Shown: positions 25,250-34,844, counted from the stretch's first letter. The stretch: DNA of 64,000 nt from CAZHRC01 sp964533865 (GCA_964533865.1 CAZHRC010000002.1:173917-237916); one strand, 5' to 3'. The notes: a model not told the origin generated them from the letters alone. Translations and numbers: made by a program.

Positions 25250-25921
25250 TCAATACAACTCACAAAGATCCTCATCAATAGTATACACCATCCGCTCTAG
25301 TTTCGGAATGCCGACATTCTTGTTTTCAATAATTAGCGCATTAATATCTCGAACATGCAACTCGTTTACGAATATTTTCCATTCATCGTCAAGAAACATA
25401 CTTTTGATATTTGAATAAACAATCGCTGTTGGATTGATGAACTCTTGTACTACAATGGCATATTGAACCATTCTATCAATCAAATCTAAATAATGATCCT
25501 CTTCAATAAACTTAACTTGTGCAATTCTGAGCAAATCCAGAATTTCGATGCTTTTCCCTACTTCTAAATCAATGCTATGATTAAATACTAGCGATGTAAA
25601 GAATGATAATATAGCATTTTCGATCTCTGAAAACTTGTCATATTCTTCAGAAATAATATCCTTTTTTAACTCCGTGTGTAATTTGGAGATGATCTTTCTA
25701 TCGTTTATGGAAGCTGTGAATGGGGTGTTTACAAGTACGATCTCTTTTTGAATCTGATGCTCATCAAGATTACTAAAAAGCGTAAAACCACCATCTAATC
25801 CTATAGATTGATTGTTAATATCATTTAGAACACACCTGAAAAGTTTCCTGTTTTCGATAACTAACAGAGTCACTCCCTCTAACACTATATCAAATTCCCA
25901 TTTTTCATGTTTTAATATCAA
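25250..25921 (-). CDS. csn2: CRISPR-associated protein Csn2
   Basis: A 223-residue Csn2, the ring-forming double-stranded-DNA-end-binding protein needed for spacer capture in type II-A systems. The early MILKHEKWEFDIVLEGVTLLVIENRKLF region and length fit the short Csn2 group of S. pyogenes. It starts with TTG at 25921, overlapping the cas2 stop, with AGGTGA upstream. It is directly followed by the leader and array. Confidence 0.88.
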   Translation of the reverse strand: MILKHEKWEFDIVLEGVTLLVIENRKLFRCVLNDINNQSIGLDGGFTLFSNLDEHQIQKEIVLVNTPFTASINDRKIISKLHTELKKDIISEEYDKFSEIENAILSFFTSLVFNHSIDLEVGKSIEILDLLRIAQVKFIEEDHYLDLIDRMVQYAIVVQEFINPTAIVYSNIKSMFLDDEWKIFVNELHVRDINALIIENKNVGIPKLERMVYTIDEDLCELY

Positions 25922-26223
25922 AGGATCACCTGTCTTTCATCGGTACTGAGCGTCTCAGATTTCAATTCTCCTACAATTGTTTCCATTGATACGAATTGTT
26001 TTTCAGTAACAGATAGAATTTGCACCAACCCTTTTGGTGGCTTTATCTTTTTCACCCTCTCAATCATCGCTTTTTCTACAGAGGCATTGAGAGCTATTCG
26101 CACATAAACCGATTCTTGAAGCATCAAAAATCCTAACTTGATCAATCCACTCCGAAATTTCCGATATTCTTTCATATTCGCAGAACTTGTTGTCGGTAAA
26201 TCAAAAAATACAATTAATCTCAT
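25918..26223 (-). CDS. cas2: CRISPR-associated endonuclease Cas2
   Basis: A 101-residue ferredoxin-fold Cas2, MRLIVFFDLPTTSSANMKEYRKF, then GFLMLQESVYVRIA. It bridges two Cas1 dimers in the spacer integration complex. I place the start at ATG 26223, which gives the usual family N-terminus; in-frame ATG 26238 and TTG 26244 would add five or seven residues and overlap cas1. No strong ribosome binding site is seen for any choice, so coupling to cas1 is likely. Confidence 0.88.
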   Translation of the reverse strand: MRLIVFFDLPTTSSANMKEYRKFRSGLIKLGFLMLQESVYVRIALNASVEKAMIERVKKIKPPKGLVQILSVTEKQFVSMETIVGELKSETLSTDERQVIL

Positions 26224-26227
26224 AAAT

Positions 26228-27109
26228 CTATAACTCATACTCAAGCCATTTTATGTTTGTATCATCATTGTTCCTTAAAGCGTCAACAATCGATCTTGTG
26301 TATATTGCGATCGCATTAGAAAGAAGTTGAATTCTATTATTTATGACCACTGACTTGTGCAATAATGATTGTATTGCGCGTTTCTCTTCTGTTCCAAACG
26401 ACTCATTCACGTTTTCTAAAACAATCTGATCGACAAGAGGTCTAAAGGGCTCCATCAAATCAGAAGAAAGATTAAAATGATTATGTTGACTACAATGATG
26501 GATGCCAATCTCTGTTAGATATCCACAAATCTTGATTTCACGGTTAAAACAAGATAATAATATTTGATAACCATAGTCCAATCCTGCGTTTAGAACTGTC
26601 TTATCCCCTCTAATAAATTCATTGGTGAACAATGCTGAAAAGTAGACCTTCGCCGCTAGGCCTTCTCGGTTTGTTTCATCATCCGGTATTATCTCGGTAA
26701 GATATCTTTCAAGTAATTCAATACAATATCTTTCACAATTTTTACCTTCTAGCAACTTTTTTTGATTCCTAATTTTATGAAAAACAATCTGACGCCATAT
26801 TTCTTTTTTGAATCTGTCATCCCATTTCATCTGAACTCCAATTTTCTTGCTACAATCATGGCGACCGTAATAAGGAAGAACTTCTGATACCGGATTGTGC
26901 TTTTCATCACATAGCACGACCCGAATTCTCTGTTTTGAAAGCTCTGCAAGAAGTGCTGTTGTTATTGATACTTGAGTGGTCTCCACCATTATTAAGGCAA
27001 TCTCACTAAGATGGATCTTGGTAGTTCGATCTTGCGATCGAACTACCAAGTGGTTCATTCTTAAATCAAGTTTTGATCGTTTCGTAATGCACACCGTTCG
27101 CCAAGTCAT
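26228..27109 (-). CDS. cas1: CRISPR-associated integrase Cas1 (type II)
   Basis: A 293-residue Cas1, the metal-dependent integrase of spacer acquisition. The catalytic triad is visible as Glu149 (NREGLAAKVYF), His205 (IGIHHCSQHN) and Glu220 (FNLSSDLMEPFRP). The start ATG overlaps the cas9 stop as ATGA. It is the usual second gene of the cas9-cas1-cas2-csn2 order. Confidence 0.95.
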   Translation of the reverse strand: MTWRTVCITKRSKLDLRMNHLVVRSQDRTTKIHLSEIALIMVETTQVSITTALLAELSKQRIRVVLCDEKHNPVSEVLPYYGRHDCSKKIGVQMKWDDRFKKEIWRQIVFHKIRNQKKLLEGKNCERYCIELLERYLTEIIPDDETNREGLAAKVYFSALFTNEFIRGDKTVLNAGLDYGYQILLSCFNREIKICGYLTEIGIHHCSQHNHFNLSSDLMEPFRPLVDQIVLENVNESFGTEEKRAIQSLLHKSVVINNRIQLLSNAIAIYTRSIVDALRNNDDTNIKWLEYEL

Positions 27110-30100
27110 ACCTTATTGAGCACCTTCCTATTTTCGAATAATCCCGTTGGCGATTCGTTGATTAACATGACATCGCTGCCTGTGATGTCCTTGTTTTTCG
27201 TCATAATCGCACTTTTTTCGCTACCACCAACTAACACTAGGTCCACCCCACTGAGACTATTTCTATTAAATATTTTATGAATTTCTATTAATGTTTTAAG
27301 TTTTCCTCTTATGGGCAAGCCTTCAAATTTCCCCCGACCAGCTTCCAAAATTGTTTTGTGACGCCCAAATCTTTTTCTGTATTCGCCTTCTTTGAGCAGT
27401 TCAAGGTAAGTTTCAAACAATGATAATAATTCATCATCGCTGAATAGCGTATCTAAGCTATTCTCTTCTTTTGTGCTGAATTGATATTCTTTGACAATCC
27501 TTCTGTAGAGATCACTTTTTTCCTTGTTTAGCGTCAGTTCTTTACCTACCGAGAGCGTTACCCTTTGCTTAGTCCGTGATTGCAGATAAACTGGAAATCC
27601 GTCCCATATTAATTTCGATCCCATCTTGATTTTTGATACAATAATTAACGGGTCCACTAGCTTTAGATAATTTTGACAATAACATGCCAAATCGGTTTCT
27701 GATTTTATCTGACTTGCGTGCATCAGTAACACTTGTTCGAAGGTTCTTATTCTGCCCTTTTCAGCGGTATGCTCCACCACAAAAAAATATGCACCCTTTA
27801 GGTTTATATAGCCACCGTACTTGCTAAAGTCCGATAACCGTTCGTCTCTTCCTTTAATGGGCACCATCACCGCAGTTCCAGTTGTTTTTCTTTCCAAAGT
27901 ATCGTTAAACAATTTACCTTTTTGAATAAATGGCATTCTTACAACATTCACTGTAGGTCTATCTAGTGTTTTGATCACGAAGGGAAGATGAACCTCTTTA
28001 TCCCATGCGACCATCCCATTTGTACTGACGGTCCTAGAAAAAAACTTATCCAGATTGTAGGCGTTGCGATTTCCTTTATCAACCTCTTTTTTTATATAGC
28101 GATAGGGATTCGACGTGAATTTAGTGTGATATGAATTACCTGCCACAATATTTAAAAAAGCATCGTGTGCATGATGAAAGTTATTTAACTCTCTAGATTT
28201 TAGCAAGTTAAACTGATGCCTAAACTCGCTGACAACTTTACTTTTTATATATACGATCTCTGTATCAGGATATATGCGTTTCAGAATTTCAGCAGTTGTT
28301 TTGGTTGCCTGACTGGTTTCTACTAACTGACGGTTAATGAAACCCGCTAATTCTTCTGTTGAAAGGGGTTCTGTTCGAGTTAACCTGTAGAACTTTTGAG
28401 TGGATATAAAACCCTGTTCTTTTAATTGCGCCCAAAAACTGATCATTTTGTTTCTAATTTCTTTTGCACCTGGATACATCCCAGTTTTATCTGACTTATT
28501 GATATTAAGTGTTCGTTTAACTAATACCAAATTATCTAAGCTGTCATCCTTTGTTAGCGACTGTGGATAGATATGATCCCTATCATAAATCCTGGTACTT
28601 AGTAACGTCTCTAGATCTATCTTCTCACCAGAATACATACATCTTCCCTTTTGAGTATAATATAGATACAGATTCCTTGCCTTCAAATCCCGATCTTCAA
28701 GGCTCTCTAATTCCTTGATAAACTCAGAAACGTCATCCTGACACCCTTTGTACAATTGAATTAAATCATCTCGACGTGAGTCTTTTCTAAGCTTTCTCGC
28801 ATCAATCTGTCTGGTTGTCTCTATGAAGATTCTCTTTGGTGGCATTTTCCGAATTTTCTTGATTTCTTCACAAATTGTAATTGCTTGCCAAACCGTCCTT
28901 TTTATTCCCGGGGATAGATTCACGTCTTTCATAACATTATCATAGGAAACCACATCAACCACATCGTCTTGACTATTGATTTTTTCAAGTTCATCGATGA
29001 AAGTATATTTTGAACTCAATAACCCCATCAGGTTTTCGTTTGTCTTTTCTAACGCATCAAGAATGTTATTAAACGATTCTCCCGTGTCTAGAGATACTCC
29101 TTTTATATCTACCAAAAATTCTTTTGATAATTTGCCCCAACCCGAATAGTCAAAGGTCTTTATTTTCCTTAGTGCTTTTTCTTCTATCTCACTTGAATAC
29201 TGAGCATCAATCTTGTCATTGGCTATCCGTCCACCTGATTCAAAAATACACTTCCAATGTATGATATTCTCTACCATATTCTTTGTTGGGTTAAAATCAA
29301 CCATCTCTCCAAGTAAAGAAGAGAACTGAATATAAGAAGAAAGTGATGATTTGAAATCACCGTCAACACCAGTAATATTTAGTTCTTCTACGTTTTCATA
29401 TCCATGCCTTTTTAAGAATGCCTTTAACAATTTTTGCGTTACTTTCTTGCATTTCTTGAACAATTCATCAAAGATCAACTGTTTTAGCTCAACAGTGATT
29501 GACTTCCCATCTAATTTCAAATTATTCAATTCATTGAGTACCTTGAACTTTTCGTATAACAAGGATTCATTAGGTATCACATCCGCCCCGATGACATAAG
29601 TGCATTTATTAGTCATACGACGTATAAATCGCTCCGCGGATCGCTCTACGTCAACGACTTTATCAAAATTCCAAGGTGTAATACGCTCACTTGATTTACG
29701 TACCATCCATGCGTTACCATCACCACCATTCTCTCCAGAATGATAAGTATTCAGCGGACCAATATAATATGGTATTCTAAAAGTCATTATTTTTTTAACT
29801 TTATCGATCACCGAGTACCCCGTGTCATCCACTTTCGTTAAGAATGGATAGTGCTTTGATGCATTCCTTAAGATACTATCTAGCTCCAACTTATGAACTT
29901 GATAAGGTATGACGCTGTTATCCGTATTACGTAGCTTTGGTAATGCCACTTTATCCACTAGCGCTTTACGGATGCGATCGAATCGAGCCCTATCCTCTTC
30001 ATCAATCAAAAGGGCTTTTATCCGTTTTTCAAAAAACTTATTTACCACCTCTTGACTGCATCCTTTATCTGCTTGGTATTTCCCGTTTGATAATGTCGTC

Positions 30101-31173
30101 GATACATAAGAGGTGTAGTTTCCTACCAAATGCTTGTCAATGAAACACCGTCTAAACTCACCTTCTTCACCATATTTCTTGATTAAAAATTTTAAATCCG
30201 TTAAATCAGAGGCATGTTGTCGATAGGTTTTGATTTTTGCTTCAGATATTGAGTTTGTATCGTGGAGAATGTCTGTTAGTATCATCCAACTATATACTGA
30301 GTTCAAATAATCTAACAAAGCGATATTTTCATTTAAATGCTTTGCATAATCATCTCGCAGTTCTTGGTAGTTAGACGATTTAAAATCAACTTTTCCATAT
30401 TTTTCATCCTTAAACTCATCAAATTGTGGATCATTATAAATAGCAGCTACTGATACCTTCCTGCCTACCATTGCAGAGAGAATCGATTTGAATTGTTTGT
30501 TTTTCGTGCCCAATATTGAAACTAAGTTCTTTATTTTATCCGCTATTTTTAGTTCCTTATTCAATAGGATCAATTCTATGTCCGTGAACTTCCCTGAAGG
30601 GATCTCGAAATTATATTCCTCTAACAGATATGATGCTAAATTAGAAATAATTCCATCAAAAGAACCTTTAACTGAAAATTTTTGTCCTTCAAATAAAAAA
30701 TGACCACGGTATTTTACAATATGATGAAGAGCTAAATACACCAGCCGTATATCTCTTTTTTCTGCGTTCACCATTAGATCGTTTCGAAGGTGATAAATCG
30801 TTGGATATGCTTCATAATATTCTTTGTCTGAAAAAGAATCATCATTGAAAAGAGTATGTTTATCACCGATCTTTTTATCTTCAAAATGAAACTTACTTTC
30901 CCTTAACCGCATAAAGAATGTTGGATCTACTTTATAGATTTCTTCAGCGAACAATTCTTGGAGAAGTTGAATTCTTCTTTTCTTTCTCGCCAATCTTCTT
31001 CGCGTGCTTCTATGAACTCTTCGCTCGGCTGCCGTCGAGGCTTCATCAAACAATCGAGCGCCCCACATATCTTTATTATTGAATCTTTGAAGCTTATATC
31101 GTTCATCGGTTACTGCCCAGCCAACTGAGTTTGTTCCCAAATCTAAACCTAAATAATACTCTTTATTCCCCAC
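27106..31173 (-). CDS. cas9: CRISPR-associated endonuclease Cas9 (type II-A)
   Basis: A 1355-residue RNA-guided DNA nuclease with all catalytic residues in place: Asp11 in LGLDLGTNSVGWAV (RuvC-I), Glu785 in RIFIETTRQ (RuvC-II), His867 in DRDHIYPQS (HNH), His1001 and Asp1004 in HHAHDAFLN (RuvC-III). An arginine-rich bridge helix (RRLARKKRR) follows RuvC-I. Length fits the large Streptococcus-like Cas9 group. I take GTG 31173 as start: AAAGGGGG lies nine bases upstream and the protein then begins directly at the family N-terminus. The frame stays open to 31227, but that would run through the tracrRNA promoter. The region is visibly more AT-rich than its surroundings, suggesting transfer. Confidence 0.96.
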   Translation of the reverse strand: MGNKEYYLGLDLGTNSVGWAVTDERYKLQRFNNKDMWGARLFDEASTAAERRVHRSTRRRLARKKRRIQLLQELFAEEIYKVDPTFFMRLRESKFHFEDKKIGDKHTLFNDDSFSDKEYYEAYPTIYHLRNDLMVNAEKRDIRLVYLALHHIVKYRGHFLFEGQKFSVKGSFDGIISNLASYLLEEYNFEIPSGKFTDIELILLNKELKIADKIKNLVSILGTKNKQFKSILSAMVGRKVSVAAIYNDPQFDEFKDEKYGKVDFKSSNYQELRDDYAKHLNENIALLDYLNSVYSWMILTDILHDTNSISEAKIKTYRQHASDLTDLKFLIKKYGEEGEFRRCFIDKHLVGNYTSYVSTTLSNGKYQADKGCSQEVVNKFFEKRIKALLIDEEDRARFDRIRKALVDKVALPKLRNTDNSVIPYQVHKLELDSILRNASKHYPFLTKVDDTGYSVIDKVKKIMTFRIPYYIGPLNTYHSGENGGDGNAWMVRKSSERITPWNFDKVVDVERSAERFIRRMTNKCTYVIGADVIPNESLLYEKFKVLNELNNLKLDGKSITVELKQLIFDELFKKCKKVTQKLLKAFLKRHGYENVEELNITGVDGDFKSSLSSYIQFSSLLGEMVDFNPTKNMVENIIHWKCIFESGGRIANDKIDAQYSSEIEEKALRKIKTFDYSGWGKLSKEFLVDIKGVSLDTGESFNNILDALEKTNENLMGLLSSKYTFIDELEKINSQDDVVDVVSYDNVMKDVNLSPGIKRTVWQAITICEEIKKIRKMPPKRIFIETTRQIDARKLRKDSRRDDLIQLYKGCQDDVSEFIKELESLEDRDLKARNLYLYYTQKGRCMYSGEKIDLETLLSTRIYDRDHIYPQSLTKDDSLDNLVLVKRTLNINKSDKTGMYPGAKEIRNKMISFWAQLKEQGFISTQKFYRLTRTEPLSTEELAGFINRQLVETSQATKTTAEILKRIYPDTEIVYIKSKVVSEFRHQFNLLKSRELNNFHHAHDAFLNIVAGNSYHTKFTSNPYRYIKKEVDKGNRNAYNLDKFFSRTVSTNGMVAWDKEVHLPFVIKTLDRPTVNVVRMPFIQKGKLFNDTLERKTTGTAVMVPIKGRDERLSDFSKYGGYINLKGAYFFVVEHTAEKGRIRTFEQVLLMHASQIKSETDLACYCQNYLKLVDPLIIVSKIKMGSKLIWDGFPVYLQSRTKQRVTLSVGKELTLNKEKSDLYRRIVKEYQFSTKEENSLDTLFSDDELLSLFETYLELLKEGEYRKRFGRHKTILEAGRGKFEGLPIRGKLKTLIEIHKIFNRNSLSGVDLVLVGGSEKSAIMTKNKDITGSDVMLINESPTGLFENRKVLNKV

Positions 31174-31202
31174 TTGTTTTTTCCCCCTTTTTCCGATATA
31201 AT
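31174..31202 (+). promoter_or_regulatory. tracrRNA promoter
   Basis: TTGTTT (31174-31179), 17-base spacer, perfect TATAAT (31197-31202). The expected start, seven bases on, is the first base of the anti-repeat (31209). It lies over the cas9 ribosome-binding region on the opposite strand. Confidence 0.75.
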
Positions 31203-31227
31203 AGAATAGCTTAATAACCATAAGCAA
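31198..31227 (-). promoter_or_regulatory. Candidate cas9 promoter facing the tracrRNA promoter
   Basis: Minus-strand TTGCTT (31222-31227), 18-base spacer, TATTAT (31198-31203). Its -10 overlaps the tracrRNA -10 and its -35 lies inside the anti-repeat. It would give a leader of only about 18 bases that still includes AAAGGGGG. A weaker alternative (TTGAAC with TATGGT) lies about 20 bases further upstream. Confidence 0.45.
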
Positions 31228-31315
31228 TTACACTACAAGTTCAAACAAAAATTTATTCACATCGCCCTTTGGGCCTACAATAAGTAGACAAAGAGAACTC
31301 TTCGGAGTTTTTTTT
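31209..31315 (+). ncRNA. tracrRNA
   Basis: The anti-repeat (31209-31246) matches the plus-strand form of the CRISPR repeat over its first 28 bases with two changes, then has an AAGT-type bulge and a TCAAAC lower stem. Next come a nexus hairpin GCCC-TTT-GGGC (31264-31274) and a terminator hairpin AACTC-TTCG-GAGTT (31296-31309) with an eight-T run. The RNA is about 105 bases, divergent from cas9. It pairs with crRNA and is the scaffold held by Cas9. Confidence 0.9.
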
Positions 31316-31541
31316 GTGCCTTTTTTATTCGTACTGATCTGATGCTAGGCCGGTTTGTTAGGATCAATAAACATTAAACTGCAAACGTGAATTAAAGCGT
31401 CACTAACTCAACGTCACCATGTTATTATTATCTCATAACTACCAGTTTACGACAATCGTTTTCTACCTATCCTTTGCGGGTAGTGAACCCCAGACCGATC
31501 AATGATATAATGGCTTACACACAGCAAGGAAGGAGGCTCCT
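31316..31541. other. Intergenic region after tracrRNA
   Basis: No gene seen. A TATAAT at 31505-31510 precedes the lipoprotein gene, but the -35 (GTGAAC at 17 bases) is poor. Confidence 0.45.
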
Positions 31542-32918
31542 ATGAAGAAACGGCGATTTGTTTTGATCAGTTTTTTGTTGACCTGTGCACTTTTCCTGTC
31601 CGCCTGTGGAGAAAAGGATCCCGAAAAGCCGGAGACTTCGCAGGATACGGCTATCCAAGGCGATTTGGAATCCCTTAGACGCCCGATGCCACTCACTTCC
31701 ACTCCGGCAGAGAGCGTACAGACGGTTCGCGAAGACGCTCAGCAAACAGTGTCTGTGGTGATTGATAAAGGCGAGGCGACGTTGATTTATCACATGGATA
31801 AATGGGCGCAATTGAATATTTTCGAAACTGAGGAAACGCTTTCTGAGCCCCTTGGCGATCAGTCTTATCCGATCACCGGTTTATCCTCACCTGTTGTGGA
31901 CGCTTGTATTGGGCAAATCGACATGTTTGACTTGATGTCCATCGATGGACCATATAATTACCCTGTGGTCTGTCTGTTGTTGGAAGATGGCACGGTGGAC
32001 TACCAGTTTGGCAATCCTTATGCCTATGAAAATGGCATAGCCCACGAGCCTTTCCGCAAGCTTTCATGGCTTAAGGCTATTCGATCCCTTGAATACCGCA
32101 GTGACGGAGAAGGTATTGGAACGATGACTATATTCGCCACTTCTGAAAAAGGACTTTCCTACGATATTCGCCTGCCCAAAATGTATGCCTCCCTACTCGA
32201 ATACGAGCATTTTTGTGATTACATCGTCGAAGAAACTGAAGTCGATGGCTACATTTACGAATCAACGCAGTACTCTGGGCAATTGAAATTAAATGAAGAC
32301 GGCACGGTTCGCTACTTGACCCGATCTGTCGCTTTTGACCCCGAAGAAATCTTCGAAGGCACCTATGTCCTATCGTTGAGTGAAAACGACCCGGATGGCC
32401 TGCGGCCAGGGATGCTACAATTGGATCTGAAACGCATCTACCACGGTATCCAAAAAGAGGATCCCAACCAAGAGCCCTTACCCGACAAGACGATGAAGGC
32501 GACTTACCATATCGATATGGATCTTTACGGCAATGTCAAACTTTGGTTATCGGAAGGGGAACCTTTTATAGCACAAGAGGGCTCCGACCCTCAAAAGTAT
32601 GATTTCTATCCGATGTTTGTTGAATACAACCACTATCTCCCCGTCCTTAGCGACGGTGACCTCATCGATTCACTGATGATCAACGCCCCCGAGGTAAAAG
32701 AGATGATCAGCCTCGGTATGGATACCCTTATCACCGGCGATACGACAGAACTCGGTGACGATGGAGTGGGACAAGATATATGGGTGGGCACCGATCATAA
32801 CGAGCACTTTGTCTTTGAACACCATTATACGATTACGCCCAATGGTGACGTCTATTATTACGACCCCGTAGGGGATGGCTATATCAAACGAGATCCCGCC
32901 ATTCCCTTCAACCCCTAA
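31542..32918 (+). CDS. Secreted lipoprotein of unknown function
   Basis: A 458-residue protein with a lipoprotein signal peptide: MKKRRFVLISFLLTCALFLSAC, lipobox LSAC, Cys22. The mature part is acidic and rich in Asp, Glu and Tyr. It contains several repeated strand-like phrases ending in Tyr-Asp-type turns (DGTVRYLTR, GNVKLWLSE, GDVYYYDP), suggesting beta-rich modules. I do not recognise the family and see no catalytic motif. AAGGAGG precedes the ATG. It is monocistronic, between the CRISPR locus and the purine operon. Confidence 0.7.
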   Translation: MKKRRFVLISFLLTCALFLSACGEKDPEKPETSQDTAIQGDLESLRRPMPLTSTPAESVQTVREDAQQTVSVVIDKGEATLIYHMDKWAQLNIFETEETLSEPLGDQSYPITGLSSPVVDACIGQIDMFDLMSIDGPYNYPVVCLLLEDGTVDYQFGNPYAYENGIAHEPFRKLSWLKAIRSLEYRSDGEGIGTMTIFATSEKGLSYDIRLPKMYASLLEYEHFCDYIVEETEVDGYIYESTQYSGQLKLNEDGTVRYLTRSVAFDPEEIFEGTYVLSLSENDPDGLRPGMLQLDLKRIYHGIQKEDPNQEPLPDKTMKATYHIDMDLYGNVKLWLSEGEPFIAQEGSDPQKYDFYPMFVEYNHYLPVLSDGDLIDSLMINAPEVKEMISLGMDTLITGDTTELGDDGVGQDIWVGTDHNEHFVFEHHYTITPNGDVYYYDPVGDGYIKRDPAIPFNP

Positions 32919-32934
32919 CCCCTAGGGATAAACA

Positions 32935-32980
32935 AACAAGCCCCGTGACGCTGAATATGGCGACCACGGGGTTTGTTTTT
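32935..32980. terminator. Bidirectional terminator between lipoprotein gene and purD
   Basis: Stem CAAGCCCCGTG / CACGGGGTTTG with T-runs on both strands; the loop is about 17 bases. It serves the convergent lipoprotein gene and the purine operon. Confidence 0.8.
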
Positions 32981-32988
32981 CTTAAAAA

Positions 32989-34227
32989 CTAGGACAATAT
33001 GCCGATATCTTTGCGGTAGTATACGTTTTGAAACCCAATTTGATCGATGGTCTCGTAGACTTTTTCTCGCGCCTCTGCCACCGTATCCGACAAGGCGCCT
33101 AAGGTGAGCACGCGACCTCCAGCCGTATAGAATTCACCGTCGACGTATTGGGTGCCGTTGTGCATGAGGTAACACTCTCCCAAATCCCCGAAGTAAATGG
33201 GGTGATTTTTTTCGTAGCTATCGGGGTAGCCCCCTGCTGTCAAGATGACGCAAACCGCCTGTTTTTTGGACCATGTCATGGCGACTGGCACCTTGGTCAA
33301 ACTTTGGGCGACGACGTCTACCAGGTCGGTTTTTAGCCTGGGAAGGACGACTTCCGTCTCTGGGTCACCAAAACGAACATTGAACTCGAGCACGTTGAGT
33401 TTACCGTCGGTGATTTTATAGCCGATAAAGAGGACCCCGCTATAGCCAAGGCCTTCTTTTTCAAGCCCTTTTTCTATGCGACGCAAAATCTCGTTGGATT
33501 GGCGATCGAAGTCTTCGTTCCAGTGGGGATTTGGCGAGAGACAACCTACGCCGCCAGTGTTTGGACCCAAGTCTCCATCGTAGATCTTTTTGTAATCCAT
33601 GGCGGTTTCCATTGGATAGAGCTTATTGCCTGAAACAATGCAAAGCAGCGAACTTTCAGGGCCATCAAGGTAGTCTTCGATGATGGCGACTTCACCTTCT
33701 GCCCCAAACTCCCCTTTAACAAAAATCCGCTGAAAAGCCTCTCTCGCTTCCAACCAATCGGCGCAAATGAGCACGCCCTTTCCAGCACAGAGCCCGTCCG
33801 CTTTAATAACGTAAGGACTTTTGAAGGAGGGGAGTTTTTCCATGGCTTCTTTGTACGAAGTGACCGTCTGGGAGGCTGCGGTGGGGATGTTGTAGATTTC
33901 CATGAAACGCTTAGAAAAGTCCTTACTCGATTCGAGTTGAGCGCTTTTTTGAGGAGGTCCAAACACCGCCAAGCCTTCGAGTCCAAATCGGTCGACGATG
34001 CCCATGGCCAAAGGTACCTCTGGCCCCACTATGGTCACATCGACGTTCGACTCGGCAAAAGCCACCAGTCCATCACAATCTGTGACTTCGATGGGAACAG
34101 CATCACCCTGGGATTGGCTGTAGCCGTTTCCAGGGGCGACGTACACGCGATCCACTTTATCAGAGGCTTTAAATGTACGGTACAACGCGTCTTCTCTGCC
34201 TCCAGAACCTACGATGAGTATGTTCAT
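32989..34227 (-). CDS. purD: Phosphoribosylamine-glycine ligase
   Basis: A 412-residue ATP-grasp enzyme that joins phosphoribosylamine and glycine to form GAR. It opens with MNILIVGSGGREDAL (GxGxREHA-type motif). ATP-grasp blocks follow: PYVIKADGLCAGKGVLI (about 138-154), EDYLDGPESSLL and NVLEFNVRFGDPETEVVLPR. The normal His of REHA reads Asp. It is the last gene of the operon; its ATG overlaps the purN stop (ATGA) and has GGAGAG. Confidence 0.93.
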   Translation of the reverse strand: MNILIVGSGGREDALYRTFKASDKVDRVYVAPGNGYSQSQGDAVPIEVTDCDGLVAFAESNVDVTIVGPEVPLAMGIVDRFGLEGLAVFGPPQKSAQLESSKDFSKRFMEIYNIPTAASQTVTSYKEAMEKLPSFKSPYVIKADGLCAGKGVLICADWLEAREAFQRIFVKGEFGAEGEVAIIEDYLDGPESSLLCIVSGNKLYPMETAMDYKKIYDGDLGPNTGGVGCLSPNPHWNEDFDRQSNEILRRIEKGLEKEGLGYSGVLFIGYKITDGKLNVLEFNVRFGDPETEVVLPRLKTDLVDVVAQSLTKVPVAMTWSKKQAVCVILTAGGYPDSYEKNHPIYFGDLGECYLMHNGTQYVDGEFYTAGGRVLTLGALSDTVAEAREKVYETIDQIGFQNVYYRKDIGILS

Positions 34228-34844
34228 ATTCTCTCCTTTATCGTTACGCGATTACCCTCTACGACCAATCTTTCCTCACAAAAGGCTGCCAGTGCCGAAA
34301 CGAGTATGCGATGCTCCACCGCTAAGACTCGCTGCTGGACAATCTCTGGGGTGTCCTCATCTTCTAGGCTTACCGCTTCTTGGGCGATGATGGGTCCGGT
34401 GTCTGTGCCCTCATCGACAAAGTGGACGGTGGCACCGGTCACTTTTACCCCTCGCTCGTAGACTTTTTCGTGAACGCGCAAGCCGTAGTAGCCTTTGCCA
34501 CAAAAGGACGGGATCAACGACGGGTGGATGTTAATTATCCGATGACGGAAGTCGTCGATAAGATCAGGGCCGAGGATTTTTAAGTAACCGGCGAGCACCA
34601 CCCCATCGACTTCGTAGCGACGAAGCAGTTGGCGAAGGGCTTCGTCATAATCCTCTCTTTTGGGATCGAGGTAGTAGTGGTCAATACCGTGTTTTTTTGC
34701 ACGCTCTAAACCGTAGGCCTCTTTTTTGTTAGAGATCACCACGGCAATGCGCCCCTTTATCTCTCCTCTTTCACAAGCGTCGATGAGCGCTTGAAGGTTG
34801 GTGCCAGAGCCCGATACCAAAACCCCTATGGCTTTTGATGACAC
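34224..34844 (-). CDS. purN: Phosphoribosylglycinamide formyltransferase (folate-dependent)
   Basis: A 206-residue GART that transfers the formyl group of 10-formyl-THF to GAR. The GVLVSGSGTNLQALIDA opening, catalytic VVLAGYLKIL, INIHPSLIPSF (active Asn and His) and TGATVHFVDEGTDTGPII (active Asp) are all present. It starts with GTG 34844 inside the end of purM (19-base overlap), indicating coupled translation. Confidence 0.93.
   Translation of the reverse strand: MSSKAIGVLVSGSGTNLQALIDACERGEIKGRIAVVISNKKEAYGLERAKKHGIDHYYLDPKREDYDEALRQLLRRYEVDGVVLAGYLKILGPDLIDDFRHRIINIHPSLIPSFCGKGYYGLRVHEKVYERGVKVTGATVHFVDEGTDTGPIIAQEAVSLEDEDTPEIVQQRVLAVEHRILVSALAAFCEERLVVEGNRVTIKERI

Noticed and set aside
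31174..31227. Longer cas9 N-terminus starting at 31227
   Set aside because: It would run through the tracrRNA promoter, has no binding site, and adds residues not found in Cas9. GTG 31173 has AAAGGGGG and gives the normal start.
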